From assembly GCA_032622095.1 (NCBI GenBank), contig CP136062.1, positions 10,009,710 to 10,073,709 of the forward strand: DNA of 64,000 nucleotides, given 5' to 3'. The notes under the pieces are model-generated. The model saw only the letters and a list, made by a program, of their open reading frames with translations. It did no database searches and was not told where the DNA came from. The stretch's first letter is position 1. Every line of letters starts with the position of its first letter. The position numbers and the translations under genes were made by a program. The DNA comes from Siphonodentalium dalli (lineage: Eukaryota; Mollusca; Scaphopoda; Gadilida; Siphonodentaliidae). Of this stretch, positions 34,071-44,506 are shown piece by piece.

Positions 34071-37000
34071 GAAGAGTGGCTTCCCTTGGATAATGAAGAG
34101 TGGCTTCCCTTGGATAATGAAGAGTGGCTTCCCTTGGATAATGATTAGTGGCTTCCCTTGGATAATGAAGAGTGGCTTCCCTTGGATAATGATTAGTGGC
34201 TTCCCTTGGATAATGATTAGTGGATTCCCTTGGATAATGAAGAGTGGCTTCCCTTGGATAATGAAGAGTGGCTTCCCTTGGATAATGATTAGTGGCTTCC
34301 CTTGGATAATGATTAGTGGCTTCCCTTGGATAATGAAGAGTGGCTTCCCTTGGATAATGATTAGTGGCTTCCCTTGGATAATGATTAGTGGATTCCCTTG
34401 GATAATGAAGAGTGGCTTCCCTTGGATAATGATTAGTGGCTTCCCTTGGATAATGATTAGTGGCTTCCCTTGGATAATGATTAGTGGCTTCCCTTGGATA
34501 ATGATTAGTGGCTTCCCTTGGATAATGATTAGTGGCTTCCCTTGGATAATGATTAGTGGCTTCCCTTGGATACTGATTAGTGGCTTCCCTTGGATAATGA
34601 TTAGTGGCTTCCCTTGGATAATGATTAGTGGCTTCCCTTGGATAATGATTAGTGGCTTCCCTTGGATAATGAAGAGTGGCTTCCCTTGGATAATGATTAG
34701 TGGCTTCCCTTGGATAATGATTAGTGGCTTCCCTTGGATAATGATTAGTGGCTTCCCTTGGATAATGATTAGTGGCTTCCCTTGGATAATGATTAGTGGC
34801 TTCCCTTGGATAATGATTAGTGGCTTCCCTTGGATAATGATTAGTGGCTTCCCTTGGATAATGATTAGTGGCTTCCCTTGGATAATGAAGAGTGGCTTCC
34901 CTTGGATAATGATTAGTGGCTTCCCTTGGATAATGATTAGTGGCTTCCCTTGGATAATGATTAGTGGCTTCCCTTGGATAATGATTAGTGGCTTCCCTTG
35001 GATAATGATTAGTGGCTTCCCTTGGATAATGATTAGTGGCTTCCCTTGGATAATGATTAGTGGCTTCCCTTGGATAATGATTAGTGGCTTCCCTTGGATA
35101 ATGATTAGTGGCTTCCCTTGGATAATGATTAGTGGCTTCCCTTGGATAATGATTAGTGGCTTCCCTTGGATAATGATTAGTGGCTTCCCTTGGATAATGA
35201 TTAGTGGCTTCCCTTGGATAATGAAGAGTGGCTTCCCTTGGATAATGATTAGTGGCTTCCCTTGGATAATGATTAGTGACTTCCCTTGGATAATGATTAG
35301 TGGCTTCCCTTGGATAATGATTAGTGGCGTCCCTTGGATAATGATTAGTGGCTTCCCTTGGATAATGAAGAGTGGCTTCCCTTGGATAATGATTAGTGGC
35401 TTCCCTTGGATAATGATTAGTGACTTCCCTTGGATAATGATTAGTGGCTTCCCTTGGATAATGATTAGTGGATTCCCTTGGATAATGAAGAGTGGCTTCC
35501 CTTGGATAATGAAGAGTGGCTTCCCTTGGATAATGATTAGTGGCTTCCCTTGGATAATGATTAGTGGCTTCCCTTGGATAATGAAGAGTGGCTTCCCTTG
35601 GATAATGATTAGTGGCTTCCCTTGGATAATGATTAGTGGATTCCCTTGGATAATGAAGAGTGGCTTCCCTTGGATAATGAAGAGTGGCTTCCCTTGGATA
35701 ATGATTAGTGGCTTCCCTTGGATAATGATTAGTGGCTTCCCTTGGATAATGAAGAGTGGCTTCCCTTGGATAATGATTAGTGGCTTCCCTTGGATAATGA
35801 TTAGTGGATTCCCTTGGATAATGAAGAGTGGCTTCCCTTGGATAATGATTAGTGGCTTCCCTTGGATAATGATTAGTGGCTTCCCTTGGATAATGATTAG
35901 TGGCTTCCCTTGGATAATGATTAGTGGCTTCCCTTGGATAATGATTAGTGGCTTCCCTTGGATAATGATTAGTGGCTTCCCTTGGATAATGAAGAGTGGC
36001 TTCCCTTGGATAATGATTAGTGGCTTCCCTTGGATAATGATTAGTGGCTTCCCTTGGATAATGATTAGTGGCTTCCCTTGGATAATGATTAGTGGCTTCC
36101 CTTGGATAATGATTAGTGGCTTCCCTTGGATAATGATTAGTGGATTCCCTTGGATAATGAAGAGTGGCGTCCCTTGGATAATGATTAGTGGCTTCCCTTG
36201 GATAATGATTAGTGGCTTCCCTTGGATAATGATTAGTGGCTTCCCTTGGATAATGATTAGTGGCTTCCCTTGGATAATGATTAGTGGCTTCCCTTGGATA
36301 ATGATTAGTGGCTTCCCTTGGATAATGATTAGTGGCTTCCCTTGGATAATGAAGAGTGGCTTCCCTTGGATAATGATTAGTGGCTTCCCTTGGATAATGA
36401 TTAGTGACTTCCCTTGGATAATGATTAGTGGCTTCCCTTGGATAATGATTAGTGGCTTCCCTTGGATAATGAAGAGTGGCTTCCCTTGGATAATGATTAG
36501 TGGCTTCCCTTGGATAATGATTAGTGACTTCCCTTGGATAATGATTAGTGGCTTCCCTTGGATAATGATTAGTGGCTTCCCTTGGATAATGATTAGTGGC
36601 TTCCCTTGGATAATGATTAGTGGCTTCCCTTGGATAATGAAGAGTGGCTTCCCTTGGATAATGATTACTGGCTTCCCTTGGATAATGATTAGTGACTTCC
36701 CTTGGATAATGATTAGTGGCTTCCCTTGGATAATGATTAGTGGCTTCCCTTGGATAATGAAGAGTGGCTTCCCTTGGATAATGATTAGTGGCTTCCCTTG
36801 GATAATGATTAGTGGCTTCCCTTGGATAATGATTAGTGGCTTCCCTTGGATAATGATTAGTGGCTTCCCTTGGATAATGATTAGTGGCTTCCCTTGGATA
36901 ATGATTAGTGGCTTCCCTTGGATAATGATTAGTGGCTTCCCTTGGATAATGATTAGTGGCTTCCCTTGGATAATGAAGAGTGGCTTCCCTTGGATAATGA

Positions 37001-37571
37001 TTAGTGGCTTCCCTTGGATAATGATTAGTGGCTTCCCTTGGATAATGATTAGTGGCTTCCCTTGGATAATGATTAGTGGCTTCCCTTGGATAATGAAGAG
37101 TGGCTTCCCTTGGATAATGATTAGTGGCTTCCCTTGGATAATGATTAGTGGCTTCCCTTGGATAATGATTAGTGGCTTCCCTTGGATAATGATTAGTGGC
37201 TTCCCTTGGATAATGATTAGTGGCTTTCCTTGGATACTGATTAGTGGCTTCCCTTGGATAATGATTAGTGGCTTCCCTTGGATAATGATTAGTGGCTTCC
37301 CTTGGATAATGATTAGTGGCTTCCCTTGGATAATGAAGAGTGGCTTCCCTTGGATAATGATTAGTGGCTTCCCTTGGATAATGATTAGTGGCTTCCCTTG
37401 GATAATGATTAGTGGCTTCCCTTGGATAATGATTAGTGGCTTCCCTTGGATAATGATTAGTGGCTTCCCTTGGATAATGATTAGTGGCTTCCCTTGGATA
37501 ATGATTAGTGGCTTCCCTTGGATAATGATTAGTGGCTTCCCTTGGATAATGATTAGTGGCTTCCCTTGGAT
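34071..37571 (+). repeat. 24-bp minisatellite, about 146 units, indel-free
   Basis: The unit is 'ttcccttggataatgattag' plus 'tggc'. The same phase is held from 34081 to 37561, exactly 145 periods, so there is no net length change. Main variants are gattag/gaagag, tggc/tgga, tggc/tgac and a few single changes. Both strands stay open because 24 is a multiple of three and no unit has a stop in the relevant frames, giving low-complexity frames of over 1,200 codons; the octapeptide SGFPWIMI has no features that would make it credible as protein. The array starts 42 bp after the target duplication of the 27675-34020 transposon. Confidence 0.93.
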
Positions 37572-37786
37572 GACCTTTCCCCTGTTTGTCAGTCCTCTAA
37601 AGGAGAGGGAATCTTTGACGCGAGACTTGTTTGTATTCATCCCAGACCTCCGTCTTTATATATAGAGTGTCTTCTGCTCCAGTCTATGTGGGGCTCACTA
37701 TGGGTGTATTTGGTGATGCTATTGTTCTCATTCTACAAATGACGGACACACTAAACTCAGACTTGGTGTTCAGGTAATATATAGAT

Positions 37787-37945
37787 AGAACCGCATGAGT
37801 GTCTGGATTTTGACGAAATTATCGCACGAGATTTGTTGGCGGAGTGATACCTCGAGTGCGGGACACGAGAGGTATCGTGTTCCGCCAACAAATCGTGTGC
37901 GATAATTCGTCAAAATCCAGACATTTATGCGGTTCTATTTTTATT
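37787..37945. mobile_element. Foldback element, about 75-bp arms
   Basis: 'agaaccgcatgagtgtctgg' through 'gatttgttggcggagtga' pairs with 'ttccgccaacaaatcgtgtg' through 'ccagacatttatgcggttct'. Only a few mismatches separate the arms. Confidence 0.75.
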
Positions 37946-38202
37946 ACATATATCCGTATCATAGTAAGTTGACTCATAATCGTACATCTCCGGTACAGAA
38001 AATGTGAATTTAATTGAGTTTTAACACTGAATGAAATAGTTCCGTCGACAGATTGCACTAGTGCTATTCTGAGAATTATCACACGCCTGGAAACTCGTGC
38101 GATGATGCGAATTACGTTGATATGTAATAAAAGCAGAGGACAAATAATACATGAGCAGAAAGAATCCTATTCAGATAATAAACGACCTATGACCTTTATA
38201 TA

Positions 38203-38455
38203 CAGTAATGCTCAAAGTAATCGACTTCTTAACCACATCAGAATTATGGGTAACTTTTCAGGATTTAGTCGGATATATGGCTTGTTGCCATTCATCGGAA
38301 AGCTCTCGGGGAGAGCTTTCCGATGAATGGCAACACGCCATATTTCTCGGGGAGAGCTTTCCGATGAATGGCAACAAGCCATATTTCTGACTAAATACTG
38401 AAAAGTTACCCATAATCCTGCTGTGGTTAAGAAGTCGATTACTTAGGGCATCACT
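38203..38455. mobile_element. Foldback element (family 'accacagcagaattatgg')
   Basis: Outer arms 'agtaatcgacttcttaacca' and the complement ending 'aagaagtcgattactt'. The centre contains a tripled 'gagagctttccgatgaatgg' segment forming an additional short inverted repeat. Homologues lie at 55672 and 60058. Confidence 0.75.
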
Positions 38456-38669
38456 AATTATCTGAACATTATTTGAGGGATAACTACTCGACAATGTGAA
38501 GAATGGGTTATTTTATATAACACTCCTGTATAGAGCCTCAGATGGACCCAAGCAGATTACAGACATCAGTGCATTGTTCTCTCTGTATGGGGCTCCATAG
38601 GGGATAACAACTCAGGGTTAACACATGATCAAGCCATGGGATTAATAATACTGGGTTTATTACTGTCAT

Positions 38670-39981
38670 TTAAGGAGTTAATGGTTACTTCTTCCCTGAT
38701 TGGTTGATAAACTTAACAATGCCGTGAGGAATCTTATTTAATCCTGTAAGGAGTTAATGGTTTACTCTCCTCCGATTGGTTGATAATTTTACCTTATCAG
38801 ATGAACAGTGTCCTACACATAACACCGCCATGAGGAATCTTGTTTAATCCTGTAAGGAGTTAATGGGTTACTCTCCTCTGATTGGTTGATAATTTTACCT
38901 TATCAGTAGGGCTTCATGGTATTTCGGTATTGAGTCATATCGCGATACTGTTTTTAGCACCGTATAGTCGGTTTCACTTTATGCAAATAGTCGGTACATC
39001 GTAGCCGCCGGTGTGGATATTAATACCGACGATATCACTATCAGTGTCAAGTATTTACAACCCTCAACACCTCTAATGCTGAGACAAAGGCCATGGCTAA
39101 CAGCTTCGGTTTAGCGTGGCGTAAAAATTAATAAACTCTCACTGCTCCATAAGTGTTTGTCAACACACTACGGACAATCAAGTCGGCATGCCTCACTGAA
39201 TGGGCGGCAATTGATGTTTATATAGTCTGTTCTCAGCTCAATATTGCTGGAAGATTTCCTGGTCAAATACAATAAAAACATCTATTAAATCTATTCTATG
39301 CTTGTCACGTGAGTTATCTTGTGTTGTGTGTACAATAAAAAATATGAAATCAATACATGTTTGCTGTAATTTTTTACAAGAGCGACTGTTAGCGACATTT
39401 ATAATGTCATAAGCGACCCACAGTTGATAGGGAATTCCCGATTACGTCAGGCATTTATAAATATATGTATCCGTCAGCAAATGAATGCAACATATTGCCA
39501 AGTATATCAAATCAATAATGCTATATTTTTTTCTGCTTGTTACTTTTATCATGCCCAAACAGTTCTACTCAAATTTATTGGTGACGATATTTAGTCATAC
39601 CGCGGTATCATTTTCAAAACCGTAGTCAGTATTAAAATCCGGATACCATGAAGCCCTACTTATCAGATGAACAGTGTCCTACACATAACACCACCGTAAG
39701 GAATCATTTTGAGTCCTTTAAGGAGTTAATGGTTACTTCTTCCCTGATTTGTTTATAATTTTACCTTATCAGATTAACAGTGTCTTACACTTAACACCGC
39801 CGTGAGGAATCTTGTTGAATTTTAAGGAGTTAATGGGTTACTCTCCTCTGATTGGTTGATAATTTTACCTTATCAGATGAACAGTGTCTTACACTTAACA
39901 CCGCCGTGAGGAATCTTGTTGAGTCCTGTAAGGAGTTAATGGGTTACTCTCCTCTGATTGGTTGATAATTTTACCTTATAG
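38670..39981 (+). repeat. 106-bp array derived from the exon 5 acceptor and exon start
   Basis: Each unit runs 'attggttgataattttacct' then 'tatcag' then ATGAACAGTGTCCTACACAT, AACACCGCCATGAGGAATC and 'aaggagttaatgggttactc'. The real exon at 39982 has the same flank and reads ATGAACAGTGTCCTACGCTC, AGCACCGCTGTGAGGAATCA. Five to six copies precede the exon. One copy (about 39700) still reads AGGAATCATTTTGAGTCC exactly as the exon does. Each copy has its own AG, but the frame after it hits TGA quickly. A hAT-like element splits one copy at 38907-39658. Confidence 0.87.
38907..39658. mobile_element. hAT-like MITE with 8-bp target duplication
   Basis: Ends are TAGGGCTTCATGGTAT and the complement ATACCATGAAGCCCTA, flanked by the 8-bp direct duplication CTTATCAG at 38899-38906 and 39659-39666. 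The 8-bp duplication and TAGGG terminus fit hAT elements. No open frame of note lies inside. It is inserted in the acceptor region of one 106-bp unit, so the array predates the insertion. Confidence 0.85.
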
Positions 39982-40106
39982 GTATCAGATGAACAGTGTC
40001 CTACGCTCAGCACCGCTGTGAGGAATCATTTTGAGTCCATTCAGATGTGTGCCGGAATAAAGCCATGTAAATCAGGTCACCGACAGAGCCTCATCAGTCT
40101 TATCAA
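39982..40106 (+). CDS. 5'-nucleotidase gene, exon 5 (C-terminal helix and extension)
   Basis: The exon follows 'ttttaccttatag' and encodes VSDEQCPTLSTAVRNHFES, IQMCAGIKPCKSGHRQSLIS and LI, ending AA|GTAAGA in phase 2. DE...P.LST.VRNHF.S matches the segment that follows GKDGYDVF in animal 5'-nucleotidases of this type. The start at 39982 keeps frame with exon 4; the AG six bases further in would introduce a stop after ten codons. The exon is enclosed on both sides by tandem copies of itself: its 5' half upstream, and its last 24 bases plus donor downstream. Continuing past the donor reads AAG TAA, an immediate stop, so every failure to splice here or use of a downstream donor ends the protein at ...SLISLIK. 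Confidence 0.88.
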
Positions 40107-43100
40107 GTAAGATTCCCCCATACAGAGCCTCATCAGTCTTATCAAGTAAGATTCCCCCCATACAGAGCCTCATCAGCCTCATCAAGTAAGATTCCCCCCA
40201 TACAGAGCCTCATCAAATACGATTCCCCCATACAGAGCCTCATCAAGTAAGATTCCCCCCATACAGAGCCGCATCAGCCTTATCAAGTAAGATTCCCCCA
40301 TACAGAGCCTCATCAGCCTCATCAAGTAAGATTCCCCCCATACAGAGCCTCATCAGCCTCATCAAGTAAGATTCCCCCATACAGAGCCTCATCAAGTAAG
40401 ATTCCCCCCATACAGAGCCTCATCAGCCTCATCAAGTAAGATTCCCCCATACAGAGCCTCATCAAGTAAGATTCCCCCCATACAGAGCCTCATCAGCCTC
40501 ATCAAGTAAGATTCCCCCATACAGAGCCTCATCAAGTAAGATTCCCCCATACAGAGCCTCACCAGCCTCATCAAGTAAGATTCCCCCATACAGAGCCTCA
40601 TCAAGTAAGATTCCCCCATACAGAGCCTCATCAAGTAAGATTCCCCCCATACAGAGCCTCATCAGCCTTATCAAGTAAGATTCCCCCATACAGAGCCTCA
40701 TCAGCCTCATCAAGTAAGATTCCCCCCATACAGAGCCTCATCAGCCTCATCAAGTAAGATTCCCCCATACAGAGCCTCATCAAGTAAGATTCCCCCCATA
40801 CAGAGCCTCATCAGCCTTATCAAGTAAGATTCCCCCATACAGAGCCTCATCAGCCTCATCAAGTAAGATTCCCCCCATACAGAGCCTCATCAGCCTTATC
40901 AAGTAAGATTCCCCCCCCCCATACAGAGCCTCATCAGCCTCATCAAGTAAGATTCCCCCCATACAGAGCCTCATCAGCCTTATCAAGTAAGATCCCCCCA
41001 TACAGAGCCTCATCAAGTAAGATCCCTCCCCCATACAGAGCCTCATCAGCCTCATCAAGTAAGATTCCCCCATACAGAGCCTCATCAAGTAAGATCCCCC
41101 CCATACAGAGCCTCATCAGCCTCATCAAGTAAGATTCCCCCATACAGAGCCTCATCAGCCTCATCAAGTAAGATTCCCCCATACAGAGCCTCATCAGCCT
41201 CATCAAGTAAGATCCCCCCCATACAGAGCCTCATCAAGTAAGATCCCCCCATACAGAGCCTCATCAAGTAAGATTCCCCCATACAGAGCCTCATCAGCCT
41301 CATCAAGTAAGATTCCCCCATACAGAGCCTCATCAGTCTCATCAAGTAAGATTCCCCCATACAGAGCCTCATCAGCCTCATCAAGTAAGATTCCCCCATA
41401 CATAGCCTCATCAGCCTCATCAAGTAAGATTCCCCCATACAGAGCCTCATCAGCATCATCAAGTAAGATCCCCCCCCCCCCATACAGAGCCTCATCAGTC
41501 TTATCAAGTAAGATCCCCCCATACAGAGCCTCATCAGCCTTATCAAGTGAGATCCCCCCATACAGAGCCTCATCAGTCTTATCAAGTAAGATCCCCCCCA
41601 TACAGAGCCTCATCAGTCTTATCAAGTAAGATCCCCCCATACAGAGCCTCATCAGCCTTATCAAGTAAGATCCCCCCCCCCCATACAGAGCCTCATCAGC
41701 CTCATCAAGTAAGATCCCCCCATACAGAGCCTCATCAGCCTCACCAAGTAAGATCCCCCCCATACAGAGCCTCATCAGTCTTATCAAGTAAGATTCCCCC
41801 ATACAGAGCCTCATCAGCCTCATCAAGTAAGATTCCCCCATACAGAGCCTCATCAGCCTCATCAAGTAAGATCCCCCCCCCCATACAGAGCCTCATCAAG
41901 TAAGATTCCCCCCATACAGAGCCTCATCAGCCTTATCAAGTAAGATTCCCCCATACAGAGCCTCATCAGCCTCATCAAGTAAGATCCCCCCCATACAGAG
42001 CCTCATCAGCCTCATCAAGTAAGATTCCCACATACAGAGCCTCATCAGCGTTATCAAGTAAGATTCCCCCATACAGAGCCTCATCAGCCTCACCAAGTAA
42101 GATTCCCCCCATACAGAGCCTCATCAGCCTCACCAAGTAAGATTCCCCCATACAGAGCCTCATCAGCCTTATCAAGTAAGATTCCCCCATACAGAGCCTC
42201 ATCAGCCTCACCAAGTAAGATTCCCCCCATACAGATCCTCATCAGCCTCACCAAGTAAGATTCCCCCATACAGAGCCTCATCAGCCTCACCAAGTAAGAT
42301 TCCCCCCATACAGAGCCTCATCAAATAAGATCCCCCCATACAGAGCCTCATCAAATAAGATTCCCCCCATACAGAGCCTCATCAAGTAAGATCCCCCCCA
42401 TACAGAGCCTCATCAGTCTTATCAAGTAAGATCCCCCCCCCCCCATACAGAGCCTCATCAGTCTTATCAAGTAAGATCCCCCCCATACAGAGCCTCATCA
42501 GCCTTATCAAGTAAGATCCCCCCCATACAGAGCCTCATCAGCCTCATCAAGTAAGATCCCCCCCATACAGAGCCTCATCAGCCTCACCAAGTAAGATCCC
42601 CCCCCCCATACAGAGCCTCATCAGTCTTATCAAGTAAGATTCCCCCCATACAGAGCCTCATCAGCCTCATCAAGTAAGATTCCCCCATACAGAGCCTCAT
42701 CAGCCTCATCAAGTAAGATTCCCCCATACAGAGCCTCATCAAGTAAGATTCCCCCCATACAGAGCCTCATCAGCCTCATCAAGTAAGATTCCCCCATACA
42801 GAGCCTCATCAGCCTCATCAAGTAAGATTCCCCCATAGAGAGCCTCATCAGCCTCATCAAGTAAGATCCCCCCATACAGAGCCTCATCAGCCTTATCAAG
42901 TAAGATTCCCCCATACAGAGCCTCATCAAGTAAGATTCCCCCATACAGATCCTCACCAGCCTCATCAAGTAAGATCCCACCATACAGAGCCTCATCAGCC
43001 TCATCAAGTAAGATTCCCCCATACAGAGCCTCATCAAGTAAGATTCCCCCCATACAGAGCCTCATCAGTCTTATCAAGTAAGATTCCCCCCATACAGAGC

Positions 43101-43905
43101 CTCATCAGCCTCATCAAATAAGATCCCCCCATACAGAGCCTCATCAAATAAGATTCCCCCCATACAGAGCCTCATCAAATAAGATTCCCCCCCCCATACA
43201 GAGCCTCATCAAGTAAGATTCCCCCATACAGAGCCTCATCAGTCTTATCAAGTAAGATTCCCCCATACAGAGCCTCATCAGTCTTATCAAGTAAGATTCC
43301 CCCCATACAGAGCCTCATCAGCCTTATCAAGTAAGATCCCCCCCCCCATACAGAGCCTCATCAGCCTTATCAAGTAAGATTCCCCCATACAGAGCCTCAT
43401 CAGCCTCATCAAGTAAGATTCCCCCATACAGAGCCTCATCAGCCTCATCAAGTAAGACCCCCCCCCATACAGAGCCTTATCAAGTAAGATTCCCCCATAC
43501 AGAGCCTCATCAGCCTCATCAAGTAAGATTCCCCCATACAGAGCCTCATCAGCCTCATCAAGTAAGATCCCCCCATACAGAGCCTCATCAGTCTTATCAA
43601 GTAAGATCCCCCCCCCCATACAGAGCCTCATCAGCCTCATCAAGTAAGATCCCCCCCATACAGAGCCTCATCAGTCTTATCAAGTAAGATCCCCCCCATA
43701 CAGAGCCTCATCAGTCTTATCAAGTAAGATTCCCCCATAGAGAGCCTCATCAGTCTTATCAAGTAAGATTCCCCCATACAGAGCCTCACCAAGTAAGATC
43801 CCCCCCATACAGAGCCTCATCAGTCTTATCAAGTAAGATTCCCCCATACAGAGCCTCATCAAGTAAGATTTCCCCCATACAGAGCCTCATCAAGTAAGAT
43901 TCCCC
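40107..43905 (+). repeat. Array of about 100 copies of the exon 5 donor junction
   Basis: The exon end ACAGAGCCTCATCAGTCTTA then TCAA|GTAAGATTCCCCC is repeated head to tail as 'cagagcctcatcagcctcat', 'caagtaagattccccccat'. Units are about 40 bp, or about 30 bp where the 'cagcctcat' segment is missing, with the C run varying from 5 to 12 bases. Almost every unit keeps CAAGTAAGA, a good match to a 5' splice site. Small frames such as those reading MRLCMGESYL on the minus strand are by-products of the repeat. Confidence 0.93.
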
Positions 43906-43914
43906 CCCCCCCCC

Positions 43915-44500
43915 AAATCATTAAAAACATGGCCGCCAGCAGCCATTTAGGATTTCAAATTTGAATCCATCGACACGATGCAATGCAGCCCGCATTTATT
44001 GGAGAAATGTATTGAGAATTTACAGGCATTTTTAGAATCAACTCTAGATGGGAGCTATCGATTTTTAGTGATTTTTAGCTCACCTGAGACGAAGTCTCCG
44101 GTGGAGCTATAGTCATCACTCCTCGTCCGTCGTCCGTCCGTCTGTCCGTCTGACCGTCTGACCGTCCGTCCGTCCGTCCGTCAACAATCATCTTCTTCCT
44201 TAGTATCTCATAAGGCCAAATGAGTTCATATTTGGTGTGGATGTTCCCTGCTTGACTCAGACTCAGATTTGTTAAAATAAGGTCACTGAGTCAAATAGTT
44301 GCGAAGCTAGGGCCATAACTCTTTCCCGCCATAGTAATTCTTAAAACAACTTCTTTTCAAGAACAATCAGGCCTATTTAGCTTATATTTGGTATGGAAGG
44401 TCCTTGAGTGACTGGGGGTCAGATTTGTTCAAATGGGGTCACTGGGTCAAATAGGGGCAGAATCAGGGACATAACTCTCTTCTCCCTAGTAATTATTAGC
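43915..44500 (+). repeat. Dispersed satellite unit plus 'tagctcacctgagacgaag' repeat
   Basis: 43921-44080 ('catggccgccagcagccat', 'gaatccatcgacacgatgc') matches units at 52680-52800. 44085-44500 is another copy of the molluscan-type repeat with a gtccgtcc tract and 'ggtgtggatgttccctg'. Confidence 0.7.
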
Positions 44501-44506
44501 TCAACT

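Noticed and set aside
33993-37665. Two opposed open frames of about 1,210 codons in the 24-bp array
   Set aside because: Same reasoning: phase-perfect 24-bp units, low-complexity octapeptides, both strands open at once, intronic position.
39983-39990. The AG in GTATCAG as the exon 5 acceptor
   Set aside because: With exon 4 ending in phase 0, this start gives a TGA after ten codons. The AG at 39980-39981 keeps the conserved DE...LST.VRNHF frame.
40107-43905. CRISPR-like array
   Set aside because: Units are contiguous with no unique spacers, the context is a eukaryotic intron, and the unit is explained by the exon 5 donor.
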